Origin: Cytophagales bacterium
Lineage (GTDB): Bacteria; Bacteroidota; Bacteroidia; Cytophagales; Cyclobacteriaceae
Assembly (NCBI GenBank): GCA_020402945.1
Contig: JADBYQ010000017.1
Coordinates: forward strand, 54,280-118,279
DNA length: 64,000 nt
Direction of reading: 5' to 3'
Each line of letters starts with the position of its first letter. Positions within the stretch are counted from its first letter, which is position 1. The notes beneath the pieces were generated by a model, which searched no databases, was not told where the DNA came from, and saw only the letters and a list, made by a program, of their open reading frames with translations. Shown one piece after another: positions 1 through 8,665 of the stretch. The position numbers and the translations under genes were made by a program.

Positions 1-924
1 GGCAACAAAAGCCTGTGTCCATCGTGACCATGCGGAATTTTCTGGCAACGTGTAGGGCAGTGCAACTCCATCAAAGCGGGTGTTGCCTATATTTTTTACA
101 TCCGCCCTCGTTGCAGACTGGCCGTTTTCCAACTGAAACTTAAACTTACGAAACGCCCAAAGAAACAAGCACGCGGCTACCGTAAGCCAGCAAATCCTAT
201 GAATAACAAGCCACCAGTGCCATCCGAACATTGAATGGTTCTTCTCTTGAAAGCTCCAAAGACGGGTAATATGTTTATGCAAGACAAAACCTGAAGGCTC
301 AAAAAAAGAAACAAGCACACTTTCAGGGTCGGCAAGGGAAATACCAATAACAGCAAACATGATTACAAATAAGACTACAGCTGCCCCCAACAATACCGCA
401 ATTTTCCTGGAAGCAATTGCAACTGAAAAAAGAATAGTGTTAAAAATGAGAACGTTTGGCAAGCTGAAGTAGAAAAATGCCTCTGTATATGGGGCGAACG
501 AAAACGAATTGACCTGCTCTTGGTTATCGTAAAATAAGTGGCTGCCCAAAACCACAGCCAGGGGCACCATAAGAACAAAGAGCATTCCCAACAGCCACGT
601 GCTTGCCAAGCGCCCCAAAAGATATTGGGCCTTGCTTATCGGCTTGGTGAAAATAAACTCGTGGTATTGCGATTGAAAATCTCGCAGCGCGGTCTGGTTT
701 ATTAATCCAGACAGGAAGAATGGCGAAAATTGAGCGATTGTGATCGACCAAAGGGCAATGGCGAAGGGCGAATTCCGCTGTAGCCCTTCGATGCTCCCAC
801 CAAAAGAAAAGTGATCACTCAAAACGGCAAACATCACTCCGGAAAACAAAAGGAGGCAGATAAAATAGATTGCCCAATTACGCAGGCTATACTTCACCTC
901 GAAAGCGACTATGGTTTTTATCAT
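1..924 (-). CDS. ABC-2 type transporter permease, 3' end cut by window edge
   Basis: The frame is open from an ATG at 924 to position 1 (308 codons), so the C-terminus lies outside the window. The N-terminus begins MIKTIVAFEVKYSLRNW, followed by several long hydrophobic segments (about residues 18-40, 60-80, 105-130, 150-175, 220-240), as in ABC-2 membrane subunits that export drugs, lipids or peptides. It starts 13 nt after the stop of the ATPase gene and is probably co-transcribed with it. The substrate cannot be told from sequence. The start is the first ATG in frame after the ATPase stop. Confidence 0.8.
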   Translation of the reverse strand, partial: MIKTIVAFEVKYSLRNWAIYFICLLLFSGVMFAVLSDHFSFGGSIEGLQRNSPFAIALWSITIAQFSPFFLSGLINQTALRDFQSQYHEFIFTKPISKAQYLLGRLASTWLLGMLFVLMVPLAVVLGSHLFYDNQEQVNSFSFAPYTEAFFYFSLPNVLIFNTILFSVAIASRKIAVLLGAAVVLFVIMFAVIGISLADPESVLVSFFEPSGFVLHKHITRLWSFQEKNHSMFGWHWWLVIHRICWLTVAACLFLWAFRKFKFQLENGQSATRADVKNIGNTRFDGVALPYTLPENSAWSRWTQAFVA

Positions 925-937
925 CTGTTGAAGTTTA

Positions 938-1804
938 TCAAATGCCTAAAATTTTTATAAAGAACACGTCTTCTAGGTCGGCAGGAACAAGTTCAAACCC
1001 GGGCACTGGCACAGGACTGAACACGTGTATTTTTGGCCTGCCCTCATATAATTTATTGGAAATTACCTGATAGTCTTTTCGATAACTCTCCAACTCACTT
1101 TTATCGATAACCTTCTCAAACACTTTATCCTTCACCATCGCGAGCGCCATACCGGGTGAGCCTTTGAAGCACACTTCTCCTTTGTTGATGATGGCCATAT
1201 CGCGGCAAAGTTCTTTTATATCTTCCACTATGTGGGTTGACAGGATAACGATTACGGTTTCACCAATCTCAGACAGTAAGTTATAGAAGCGATTGCGCTC
1301 TTGCGGGTCTAGCCCTGCGGTGGGTTCATCCACTATTATCAATTTAGGGGAACCGATCAATGCCTGCGCAATGCCAAATCGCTGTCGCATCCCGCCCGAA
1401 AAGCTACTCACCCGTTTCTTGCGTTGCTCATAAAGGTTCACCCGTTGCAACAGTGCGTCTACGAGTTCTTTTCTCTGCTTTTTATTTATGATTCCTTTTA
1501 AGGCTGCCATATAATCCAACAGACTGTGGGCAGATATGCTTGGATACACGCCAAACTCCTGTGGAAGATAGCCCAGGTACTGCCTTATGTCTTCTTTGTT
1601 TTTCAGCACATCCAATCCGTCTAATTTCACCATGCCACTGTCGGCATGCTGTAGCGTTGCAATAATGCGCATGAGCGTAGATTTACCTGCCCCGTTAGGG
1701 CCGAGTAAGCCAAACATGCCGCTACCGATAGTGAGCGAAACATTATGCAGAGCACGTGTGCCGTTGCTGTAAGTCTTAGATAGATTGTCGATAACGAGTT
1801 GCAT
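938..1804 (-). CDS. ABC transporter ATP-binding protein
   Basis: A 288-residue nucleotide-binding subunit that should power the permease encoded just downstream. It shows a Walker A GPNGAGKST near residue 35, the Q-loop YLPQEFGVYP, the ABC signature FSGGMRQR, Walker B LIIVDEPTAGLDP and the switch histidine in STHIVEDI. The length and C-terminal extension (ending LEDVFFIKILGI) fit the ABC-2/CcmA-like class. The gene is the middle member of a minus-strand operon (CarboxypepD-like protein, ATPase, permease), with 30 nt to the upstream gene and 13 nt to the permease. Confidence 0.9.
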   Translation of the reverse strand: MQLVIDNLSKTYSNGTRALHNVSLTIGSGMFGLLGPNGAGKSTLMRIIATLQHADSGMVKLDGLDVLKNKEDIRQYLGYLPQEFGVYPSISAHSLLDYMAALKGIINKKQRKELVDALLQRVNLYEQRKKRVSSFSGGMRQRFGIAQALIGSPKLIIVDEPTAGLDPQERNRFYNLLSEIGETVIVILSTHIVEDIKELCRDMAIINKGEVCFKGSPGMALAMVKDKVFEKVIDKSELESYRKDYQVISNKLYEGRPKIHVFSPVPVPGFELVPADLEDVFFIKILGI

Positions 1805-1834
1805 ATTTTGTAAATCAAATCTTGGAACGAATTA

Positions 1835-3148
1835 TTATTTTACCTGAGCAAAGTCTTTTGGAGCGATGACGTTATAGCCCTTCCATATTTCGGGATCATA
1901 AAACTTGTTGAAAGTTTTAATCTTTTGGTCTGTACCCAAAACTTTATCTTTGCTAAAAGGTGTTGCGGGCTTATCGAGCTTGATGTCGATCACGGCAATC
2001 TCATTTGAAAATTTTAGTCGTGCTTTTTCGTTATCCTTAAACATCTTTCGCTTTTCAACATATACGTCCACATAATATTGGGCGTGGCTAAAGTACCATC
2101 GGCCATCAATCATTTTGTAAAAGCTCTGGAATTTCGTTTTTGGGAATTCCAATTTATAGCCCATCACAAATAGCGCAGCCTTCATCAACCCATTCAGCGT
2201 ATGCTTTTCTGCTGCTTTACTTAGGCCGGCCTTCAATGCCACTACTGCGTAGTTCTCTGCATCCAAGTAAATATCTCCATCCATCAGTTGCCCTTTTACA
2301 TTCATCCTTTGCTCAAAGCGAATGACCAGTGCCTCGCGTCCCATATAGGTTGCCCCCTCTGAAAGTTTATAATTGTACTTGGCAAAATTTTTCTCTTGCA
2401 TAAAATGTGGAATCTGGTTTCTGCCTATGCTCAGCTCTTTAAAGATTTCGTACGGCCCAACTTCGACCTGTACAATATCCAAATTAGTATCGTCCATTTC
2501 TTTTCCCTTTCTGGCAGCCTTTTTCATTTCCTTCGCTCTGTGTTTGTCACTTTTCTTCTTCTGAAACTGCATAGGACGAACCGTGCCACCGGGGCGGGCG
2601 TTAATCACAGAAAGCTGGAGCGAATCTGTCGCATCTGGTCCGTTGGAAGGATGGTACACGCTTAACAAGGCCTCATTATTAATATGATCAATTCCATTTT
2701 CGGTTCCTCGTTCGGCAGAATACAGCGTAGCGTAATATGCTTTTTCATTGTAGTTGGATGCAATATTACTAATTGCTTGGCGAAGGTACTCTGTCGGTGC
2801 AAGCGGGGTTACCACCACTTCACTCAACTGCACTGGTTTGGAGATAAGCAACACTACCAAAGGCGAAACGGCTTCTTCTATATCTATTTCCTTCTCCTCA
2901 TAGCCAAGAAAAACAAACCGAAGCTTTTCGTTTCGCAGTGAAACCGGTATGCGAACAGAGAAATTTCCGCTTTCGTTGGCACTGGTGCCAATATTTGAGT
3001 GGGTGATGCCGATACCGGTAAATGGTAAGGGTTCTTTTGAAGCCTGGTCCAATACAGTTCCTGTCAATGTCATATAGTCTGTAACGGTTTGGGCAGAACT
3101 GATACAGCAACCTAAAGTGAAGAAAAAAGCCACTAATTTTGTTTTCAT
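1835..3148 (-). CDS. Secreted CarboxypepD_reg-like domain protein
   Basis: I start the protein at the ATG at 3148, giving a clear signal peptide (MKTKLVAFFFTLGCCISSAQ); an in-frame ATG 11 codons upstream would only add a charged stretch. Residues of about 25-110 form a carboxypeptidase-regulatory-like beta-sandwich (TGTVLDQASKEPLPFTGIGI ... FVFLGYEEKEIDI), a domain common on Bacteroidota envelope proteins. The rest is a roughly 300-residue region of unknown function. It resembles the protein at 44289-45410 in layout (the '...EYLRQAISNIASNYNEKAYYA' segment matches 'EMVREAIENVSKNYNQQPFNM'). Both paralogues sit beside ABC permease genes. It is first in the exporter operon and probably acts in the periplasm or outer membrane. 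Confidence 0.8.
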   Translation of the reverse strand: MKTKLVAFFFTLGCCISSAQTVTDYMTLTGTVLDQASKEPLPFTGIGITHSNIGTSANESGNFSVRIPVSLRNEKLRFVFLGYEEKEIDIEEAVSPLVVLLISKPVQLSEVVVTPLAPTEYLRQAISNIASNYNEKAYYATLYSAERGTENGIDHINNEALLSVYHPSNGPDATDSLQLSVINARPGGTVRPMQFQKKKSDKHRAKEMKKAARKGKEMDDTNLDIVQVEVGPYEIFKELSIGRNQIPHFMQEKNFAKYNYKLSEGATYMGREALVIRFEQRMNVKGQLMDGDIYLDAENYAVVALKAGLSKAAEKHTLNGLMKAALFVMGYKLEFPKTKFQSFYKMIDGRWYFSHAQYYVDVYVEKRKMFKDNEKARLKFSNEIAVIDIKLDKPATPFSKDKVLGTDQKIKTFNKFYDPEIWKGYNVIAPKDFAQVK

Positions 3149-3212
3149 CGCTAATAATTTCTGTTTGTTATTGAATACCATACTTGCAGTTTTACGGCTT
3201 CTTTACCTTAAA

Positions 3213-3237
3213 GGTGCAATCCTCCATAACTTGCACC
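3213..3237. promoter_or_regulatory. Inverted repeat between divergent genes
   Basis: GGTGCAA (3213-3219) and TTGCACC (3231-3237) form a perfect 7-bp dyad with an 11-bp spacer, 65 bp upstream of the start at 3148. It may be an operator for the minus-strand exporter operon. No regulator can be assigned. Confidence 0.3.
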
Positions 3238-3245
3238 AACTAATA

Positions 3246-3298
3246 GTGACAATCTATCGTATTAGTTGACAAACCAAATCTTTTGTTGACGAACCAGA
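3246..3298. promoter_or_regulatory. Three 20-bp-phased direct repeats, candidate LytTR binding sites
   Basis: The element GTTGACnAACCAnAATC occurs at 3265 and 3285, with a weaker copy (GTGACAATC) at 3246, so the GAC triplets end at 3250, 3270 and 3290, exactly 20 bp apart. LytTR response regulators are known to bind pairs of direct repeats about two helical turns apart. A LytTR regulator is encoded downstream at 4314. The sites lie in the divergent region between the exporter operon and the sensor kinase and could control either direction. Confidence 0.45.
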
Positions 3299-3323
3299 AT
3301 CATTAAATCCACAAAAATCACGT

Positions 3324-3331
3324 TAACTTTG
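3324..3331 (+). promoter_or_regulatory. Candidate -7 promoter element of the LytS gene
   Basis: TAACTTTG matches the Bacteroidota -7 consensus TAnnTTTG perfectly. It ends only 4 nt before the ATG at 3336, so the transcript would be leaderless or nearly so, unless the kinase starts further downstream. Confidence 0.4.
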
Positions 3332-3335
3332 CCAT

Positions 3336-4286
3336 ATGCAGTACCGGGGTCGTTCGTTGGCTATTCTACCTCACGTGCTGATTGGTGCGCTCCTCATCTT
3401 GGCATATTTGCCAGTATGTCAATATAGTTGGCCACTCGGTTTACTAGTTGGGCTGGCTCTATGTGCTGTTACGTTTTACCAACTGCTACAAACGCGCAAT
3501 GAATGGGCCCTTTACTTGATAGTTATTGTTTTGTTAGCTTGCGTTTCAGCCTACAGCGACTTTCTATTGTATCGATTTAACGGGAATGAATTTCTGCGTT
3601 ATTGGATGCAACAACTATTATTGCTATGTTCTTTTACTACTGGCATGTTGCTGGTTGTAAAAGTAAAAAATGAACAAGACTGCCAAAATTTAGTGAGTAA
3701 GCTGGCTATCAAGGAACAAGCGCTCATGCGTAGCCAGGTGAATCCGCATTTTCTTTATAATACACTCAATGCCATTTATGCCAGTGCCCTGGAACAGCAG
3801 CCAGACACTCCAGAATTGATTTTAAAACTCTCACATCTCACGCGCTACCAAGTTGAAAGTTTGCGGCAAGAGTGGGTGTATCTTGAAGAAGAAATAGAGT
3901 TCATCGAAAACTTTATCACGTTTGAAAGACTAAGGGCAGGCAAAAAATGTTCCGTCAAATTTGATGTTAATGGTAATATTGACGGCATTAGAATAATTCC
4001 GATGGCCTTCATCAATCTTATTGAAAATGCCTTTAAATATGGAGTGGTATCAACCAATGAGGAAAGCCATGTCGAAATAATTTTGAGGGTTACCCAAAAG
4101 GAAATTCGCTTGCAGGTAATTAACAGCATCCCGGAAAATAGATTGCCGCATAAACCCTCTACCGGAACGGGGTTGGCCAATTTGCAAGAGCGATTACAAT
4201 ACAGCTATCCGCTAAGGCATTACCTAACCAATTCCAAAACAAAAACAACCTATAAAGTGGAACTATATATTCGTATTGCTTCATAA
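3336..4286 (+). CDS. LytS/YpdA-type sensor histidine kinase
   Basis: A 316-residue membrane kinase. Four hydrophobic segments fill residues 1-115. A His_kinase (PF06580) region follows, with the phospho-acceptor in LMRSQVNPHFLYNTLNAIYA (near residue 135), then a HATPase region with the N-box FINLIENAFKYG and the G-box STGTGLANLQERL. Kinases of this class phosphorylate LytTR regulators, and one is encoded 27 nt downstream. The signal sensed is unknown; the short N-terminal membrane domain has no large extracellular loop. Confidence 0.88.
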   Translation: MQYRGRSLAILPHVLIGALLILAYLPVCQYSWPLGLLVGLALCAVTFYQLLQTRNEWALYLIVIVLLACVSAYSDFLLYRFNGNEFLRYWMQQLLLLCSFTTGMLLVVKVKNEQDCQNLVSKLAIKEQALMRSQVNPHFLYNTLNAIYASALEQQPDTPELILKLSHLTRYQVESLRQEWVYLEEEIEFIENFITFERLRAGKKCSVKFDVNGNIDGIRIIPMAFINLIENAFKYGVVSTNEESHVEIILRVTQKEIRLQVINSIPENRLPHKPSTGTGLANLQERLQYSYPLRHYLTNSKTKTTYKVELYIRIAS

Positions 4287-4313
4287 ATACATAAGAGATC
4301 ATTGGATACCACT

Positions 4314-5009
4314 ATGATAAAAATTAAATGCGTCATTATAGATGACGAACCTCCCTCGCACATAGTATTGAAAAACTATATTGCCAAGGTCGGCCAATTA
4401 GTTTGGGTGTACAGCAGTAGCAATCCGCTGCAGGCTCGCGATTACCTTCGCAGTAATCCAGTAGATCTACTTTTTTTAGATGTGGAAATGCCGGAACTGT
4501 CTGGGCTTGAATTGCTCGACTCTCTCCAAAGTCGGCCAAAAGTTGTTATCATCAGCGCCCATAGCGAGTATGCTGCCAAAAGTTACGAGTACGATGCGGT
4601 AGACTACCTAGTTAAGCCTTTCACGTTCAGTCGTTTTTTGAAAGCGGTTGATAAAATAATTGCTGGTTCAGCAAACACAACAGAAGAGCAGCTATCAGGT
4701 GGTTTTTTTCAATTTAAAGAAAATGGAATTCCTAAAAAAGTAAAGTATATAGACGTGCTGTATTTAGAGAGCATTGGCAACTATATAAAAATTGTTACCT
4801 CCGCAAAAACGCACCTGATCAAGAAAACAATGAAGGAGTTAGAGAATGAGCTAAGTCCTCAGGAGTTTGTGCGGGTGCACAAATCATTCATGGTGAACGC
4901 AAAAATGATTACCGAGTTAAGTTCCCGCAAGTTGTTGCTAAAGGATTTGGAGATACCCGTGGGCGGACACTACAAATCACAACTAGATAAACTTTTTGGT
5001 GAGCAATAA
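4314..5009 (+). CDS. LytTR-family response regulator
   Basis: A 231-residue regulator starting at the ATG at 4314 (MIKIKCVIIDDEPPSH); a TTG four codons earlier is less likely. Residues 1-115 are a receiver domain with the acidic pair DDE, phospho-acceptor Asp in LLFLDVEMPELSG and the conserved Lys in VKPF. Residues of about 135-230 are a LytTR DNA-binding domain (IDVLYLESIGNYIKIVT ... VRVHKSFMVNAKMI). It forms a two-component pair with the kinase upstream. The three phased repeats at 3246-3298 are the obvious candidate target. Confidence 0.9.
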   Translation: MIKIKCVIIDDEPPSHIVLKNYIAKVGQLVWVYSSSNPLQARDYLRSNPVDLLFLDVEMPELSGLELLDSLQSRPKVVIISAHSEYAAKSYEYDAVDYLVKPFTFSRFLKAVDKIIAGSANTTEEQLSGGFFQFKENGIPKKVKYIDVLYLESIGNYIKIVTSAKTHLIKKTMKELENELSPQEFVRVHKSFMVNAKMITELSSRKLLLKDLEIPVGGHYKSQLDKLFGEQ

Positions 5010-5405
5010 AAACTTCAAGCCATTTATCGCATAGTGGAATACTGAATGTGCCTACCGACAGAAAAAGCATTTAGTCTATGAGATGCACTTTACAAAAAAA
5101 ACTAAATGGTTCTTTTACAATGCCACAAAAAACAGGCAGTGGTGCCAGCTTAGCGACACAAAGTTTGGAGTCTATCAGAAAGGGGGAAGTGTTCGACTTA
5201 AAAACTTACAGATACCTGCTGAAAATAGTGCTTTAGGAGTCGGGTCGGTGGAGCGTTACCCCGTATCCAAAAATTTCAAAACCAGTAAAATTTATCAAGT
5301 CTAGCGAAACTAACAGTCAGGCACCTATCAGAATTGCTAAATGTACTATCTTGCAGCGATGATGAAACAAGAACGAATTCCCTTCGATCAGTATCGGAAT
5401 TAATT
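5010..5405. other. Intergenic region without a convincing gene
   Basis: This 396-bp stretch contains only a 73-codon frame (5083-5304) with no recognisable domain, no convincing start context and odd composition. I see no terminator hairpin, no operator copy and no strong -7 box. Confidence 0.4.
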
Positions 5406-5978
5406 ATGGACGAGCTAAGAAAAAACATCAACTCAATAATTTCAATTTCAGACAAAGACTGGGCGATTCTCAAACCCATGTTTGTTTACAAAGCAATTAA
5501 GAAGAATGAGTTTTTCTTGCTCGAAGGAAAGCATAGTAATACTGTTTTTTATGTTATCAAAGGAGCGTTTCGCGTATTCACTGTTGTGGATGGCGAAGAG
5601 CGCGATTGGCACTTTCATTTTGAAGGCAATTGGGGGTCGGATTACGAAAGCTTCTTAACAAACCGCCCCAGCCGATTTTCGATTCAGGCCATGGAAGACG
5701 CGGAGATACTCACACTCTCTAGAGATTCTATGCACGCACTTTACAATACAGATGCTAAGTTTGAACGCATCGGCAGGATTATAGCCGAGCAACTCTTCCT
5801 CTTCGCTCGTAACCGGGGAATGGATTTTCTTTTACAAAACCCGGAAGACCGGTATCTAAAACTTATTAAGGAATATCCCAATATTTTTAATCGCGTTCCA
5901 CTTTATCATATTGCCAGTTACCTTGGTATCAAGGGGCCATCTTTAAGCAGGATACGAAGAAGGCTATCTGAAAAATAG
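5406..5978 (+). CDS. Crp/Fnr-family transcriptional regulator (module A)
   Basis: A 190-residue regulator starting at the ATG at 5406 (a TTG 24 codons upstream is less credible). Residues of about 20-130 form a cyclic-nucleotide-binding-like beta-roll (FFLLEGKHSNTVFYVIKGAF). The C-terminal winged helix carries the recognition helix GPSLSRIRR, with Pro178, Ser181 and Arg182 at the positions of FNR Glu209, Ser212 and Arg213. No Fe-S cysteine cluster is present, so it is not an oxygen-sensing FNR. It ends 21 nt before a palindrome (6000-6015) in front of the next gene, and a second copy lies at 10917-10932. The likely role is activation of both operons; the effector is unknown. Confidence 0.85.
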   Translation: MDELRKNINSIISISDKDWAILKPMFVYKAIKKNEFFLLEGKHSNTVFYVIKGAFRVFTVVDGEERDWHFHFEGNWGSDYESFLTNRPSRFSIQAMEDAEILTLSRDSMHALYNTDAKFERIGRIIAEQLFLFARNRGMDFLLQNPEDRYLKLIKEYPNIFNRVPLYHIASYLGIKGPSLSRIRRRLSEK

Positions 5979-5999
5979 ATTTCAGCTACTTCTTTCGAT

Positions 6000-6045
6000 T
6001 TTAACCGAGGTTAAAGCACTAGTCCAATTTCATCGCTCACCTTTG
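6000..6045 (+). promoter_or_regulatory. Crp/Fnr-type operator and -7 box, SDR operon (module A, site 1)
   Basis: TTTAACCGAGGTTAAA (6000-6015) is a perfect palindrome of the 5-N4-5 type, TTAAC-CGAG-GTTAA. CACCTTTG (6038-6045) is a 7/8 match to TAnnTTTG, with its TTTG 34.5 bp from the operator centre. The operator centre would fall near -41.5, the class II activator position, and the start codon follows 60.5 bp from the centre. The flanking TTCGAT at 5994-5999 is shared with site 2 at 10911. Confidence 0.6.
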
Positions 6046-6067
6046 TCTCAACAAAACGAAACAAAGT

Positions 6068-6937
6068 ATGAGCAAAACAATTTTAATTACCGGATGTAGC
6101 AGCGGTTTTGGCAAGGATACCGCGCTACTTTTAGCCCGAAGCGGCTACACGGTGTATGCAACCTTGCGCGATGCGAACGGCAAAAATCACGAAGCGGCCA
6201 GTGAGTTACTTTCTATTGCTGCACAAGAAAGCCTGGAGCTTGATGTGGTAGAGCTTGATGTTACCAATGAGCGTTCGATAAAAAAGGCCATCGACTACAT
6301 CATCAATTTATCGAGCTCTATTGATGTACTCGTCAACAATGCCGGTTATGGAATCTATGGTTGGAGCGAGGGCTTTGAAACTTCTACCGTCCGCCATTTG
6401 TTTGATGTTAACTTTTTTGGCGCACTCGATGTAAACAACGCTGTGCTGCCGCACATGCGAAAACGCGCTGATGGACTCATCATTCATATCTCCAGCATCT
6501 TAGCTAGACTTCCTGTTGGTTTTATGAGCGCCTACAACGCAAGCAAGTTTGCAATAGATGGATATGCGGAGTCTTTGAATATGGAGCTTGCGGAATTGGG
6601 GCTTCAATCATTGATTGTACAGCCCGGTTTTTTTGGTACTGGCTTCGCGCAAAACATGACCTACAACGATAAGCCCGATACCATTGCTGCCTATGGCGTT
6701 CTGGCAACCAAACCACAGCAAATGCTAGAGGGGTTCGCCAAAATATTGCCGATGATGCCCCCTTCTACACAGGTAGCCGAGGGCATTAAGGCGCTCATCG
6801 AAACACCTAAGATGCAACGTCCTCTACGCACTGTCATCAGCGCAGAGCCGCATAAACATTTGGTGGAGCGGCTTAACGATGCTGGCAATCAGGCTACCAA
6901 AGAGCTCAATGAAATCATGATGGCTTATCAGCAATAG
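6068..6937 (+). CDS. Short-chain dehydrogenase/reductase (SDR)
   Basis: A 289-residue cytosolic NAD(P)-dependent oxidoreductase. It has the cofactor motif TGCSSGFG near residue 8, NNAG near residue 91, the catalytic Ser in ISSILA and the YxxxK pair in SAYNASKFAI. The length and C-terminal half fit the 'classical' SDRs often annotated as ketoreductases; the substrate cannot be inferred. It is the first gene after the module A operator and is a close relative of the SDR at 8666-9526, which shares the TGCSSGFGK start. Confidence 0.88.
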   Translation: MSKTILITGCSSGFGKDTALLLARSGYTVYATLRDANGKNHEAASELLSIAAQESLELDVVELDVTNERSIKKAIDYIINLSSSIDVLVNNAGYGIYGWSEGFETSTVRHLFDVNFFGALDVNNAVLPHMRKRADGLIIHISSILARLPVGFMSAYNASKFAIDGYAESLNMELAELGLQSLIVQPGFFGTGFAQNMTYNDKPDTIAAYGVLATKPQQMLEGFAKILPMMPPSTQVAEGIKALIETPKMQRPLRTVISAEPHKHLVERLNDAGNQATKELNEIMMAYQQ

Positions 6938-6944
6938 CTTGTAT

Positions 6945-7145
6945 ATGAACCATCTTGTAATCCGAAGAATGTTCAGGGCGTTTCACTTGGTTGAAGCGAC
7001 CTGTTTGCTCCTCTACTTCTACACCCCAATGGGAGATTCTACCTCGCTGGAAACCCTCATCAGATATGTTGTACTGCCTTTCTTGATTATTAGTGGGTTT
7101 TATATGTGGAAAGGACATTTACTGTGGGCAGCAAAAAGACGATAG
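6945..7145 (+). CDS. Small membrane protein, unknown function
   Basis: A 66-residue product starting at the ATG at 6945, 7 nt after the SDR stop. It has two hydrophobic segments (FHLVEATCLLLYFYTP and YVVLPFLIISGFYMW) and a basic C-terminus (AAKRR), so a two-pass inner-membrane protein is likely. The tight spacing argues that it belongs to the SDR operon. No family is recognised. Confidence 0.5.
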   Translation: MNHLVIRRMFRAFHLVEATCLLLYFYTPMGDSTSLETLIRYVVLPFLIISGFYMWKGHLLWAAKRR

Positions 7146-7222
7146 CGCATGAATCATAACAATCCAGTATTTCGGAATTAGTAACTATAATAGATTTTAC
7201 TCTTAAACTAAAAACAATCAAA

Positions 7223-7717
7223 ATGAAAAACACAATCAAACACTTCGGCCTTTTGGCAATTGTACTAATCGGTTCATATTCATCCATCGCGCAAAAGAAA
7301 ACTATGATCACACAAAAACAAACAGAACAAAATGTAAAAAATGTGCAAGAAGGTTTTGCTGTCTATTTTACGGGCGATCCTAGCAAAATGCGCGCGTTAT
7401 TAGCTGACAACGTAGAGTTGATTGTTCCGGGCAATAGTTCTTTGGCCGGAACTTACAAAGGTCCAGAAGGCGTATTGGGATTTGGTGGCAAGATTTTTCA
7501 AATCTCTGGCAACACTTTTACATCTAAACCAAAATACTTTGCTGGCAATGGCAATTTTGTAAACATAGTGATGGAAGATGCCGCAACTATCAACGGTGTA
7601 AAATTCGAATGGACGGAAGGCATTGTGCAAGAGTTTGATAACAATGGAAAAATAATTAGGGTAAGACCTTTCTTTTCTGATCAGGCAGCGTGGGACAAAT
7701 TCTTTGACAAAAAATAA
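7223..7717 (+). CDS. Secreted NTF2/SnoaL-like protein
   Basis: 164 residues with a signal peptide (MKNTIKHFGLLAIVLIGSYSSIAQ), then a single cone-shaped NTF2-like domain of about 120 residues. The typical order is visible: a first helix (VQEGFAVYFTGDPSKM), LLADNVELIVPG, then strands ending in IVQEFDNNGKIIRVRPFFSD. SnoaL-like proteins may be enzymes or ligand binders, and nothing here decides which. It lies 15 nt before a second NTF2-like gene. Confidence 0.75.
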   Translation: MKNTIKHFGLLAIVLIGSYSSIAQKKTMITQKQTEQNVKNVQEGFAVYFTGDPSKMRALLADNVELIVPGNSSLAGTYKGPEGVLGFGGKIFQISGNTFTSKPKYFAGNGNFVNIVMEDAATINGVKFEWTEGIVQEFDNNGKIIRVRPFFSDQAAWDKFFDKK

Positions 7718-7731
7718 ATCAACAAATAACG

Positions 7732-8196
7732 ATGAAAATATTTAACCTAAGCGCAATTGTTATCATTGGAATAATAGCTGTTGCAACACCAGCGTTTTCA
7801 CAATCAAAACAAAATGCAACGATGAACACTCTTGAAAAAGATGTTTTAGCCACTCATAAGAATCTCAACAACTTGATGGTGCATCGGGATACCGTGGCGT
7901 TGAAAAAATTGTACACCGATTCATACACATTGACAAATGCATACGGTCAAGTATGGACACGCTCCTTTTTTTTTGGTTTGATTTCCAACGGCTCGCTAAA
8001 AATGCAGCAGCTGACGGCAAGCGATGAAAAGATAAAAGTAGTGGGCAATGTCGCCATCTTCACGGCACGGCAGGATTTTAAACTTTTATTTGGCGGTAAC
8101 CCGATGGAAGGAAAAGAGCGAACGACTGCAGTCTACGAAAAGAAAAATGGAAAGTGGTTACTCACTTCGCAACAGAATACACCCATTGTAGAGTAA
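7732..8196 (+). CDS. Secreted NTF2-like (DUF4440-type) protein
   Basis: 154 residues with a signal peptide (MKIFNLSAIVIIGIIAVATPAFS). The mature part has the DUF4440/NTF2-like pattern: LEKDVLATHKNLNNLMVHRDTVALKKLYTDSYTLT, then a four-stranded half ending KNGKWLLTSQQNTPIVE. It follows another secreted NTF2-like protein in the same operon, and a third relative is at 11654-12076. A periplasmic role is likely, but the ligand or reaction is unknown. Confidence 0.75.
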   Translation: MKIFNLSAIVIIGIIAVATPAFSQSKQNATMNTLEKDVLATHKNLNNLMVHRDTVALKKLYTDSYTLTNAYGQVWTRSFFFGLISNGSLKMQQLTASDEKIKVVGNVAIFTARQDFKLLFGGNPMEGKERTTAVYEKKNGKWLLTSQQNTPIVE

Positions 8197-8229
8197 ACTT
8201 TAAACTACCCACCTTTCAAATTACATAGG

Positions 8230-8622
8230 ATGAAAATAATCAAGATTGTATTTATCGTATTTCTAAGTATCAATACCTTGATGCAAGGTTTCTTCGGTGT
8301 GCTACTTACGTTCAATACCAAAAGCGCCATTCAAATGTTTAATCCCGATATCACAGAGGTGGCTGGACCATTGCTTCAAAACTCTGTGTTATTGGGAAGC
8401 GCCCTGTTGTTTTCTGCAGTGCTACTTGTTACCAGTATCGCAAGGTTGAAAAGCAATGTAAAAGAAGCTTCGTTTGTAGCCATACTCACTTCTTCTTGGA
8501 CGTTTTCTCTTGGCCCTATCGGACTATTCGTATTGGGTACACCGCAGTTTTTACTCTTCGATTCTATTCGTGCGGCTATTCCATTGGTATTGGGTATTGT
8601 CATTTACAGAAGCTCCAAGTAA
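8230..8622 (+). CDS. Integral membrane protein, unknown function
   Basis: A 130-residue product with four predicted membrane spans (about residues 5-27, 50-70, 78-98 and 105-125) and short loops. This matches small four-helix membrane proteins often found with SDR and NTF2-like genes in Bacteroidota. No catalytic motif is visible. It lies between the NTF2-like genes and a second SDR, all on the plus strand. Confidence 0.6.
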   Translation: MKIIKIVFIVFLSINTLMQGFFGVLLTFNTKSAIQMFNPDITEVAGPLLQNSVLLGSALLFSAVLLVTSIARLKSNVKEASFVAILTSSWTFSLGPIGLFVLGTPQFLLFDSIRAAIPLVLGIVIYRSSK

Positions 8623-8665
8623 AGTGGTAGCAAGAAAATAGTATTTCTAAAAAAAGATAAAATAA

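Noticed and set aside
5083..5304. 73-codon plus-strand frame before the module A regulator
   Set aside because: No known domain, unusual composition, no promoter or start context; probably chance.
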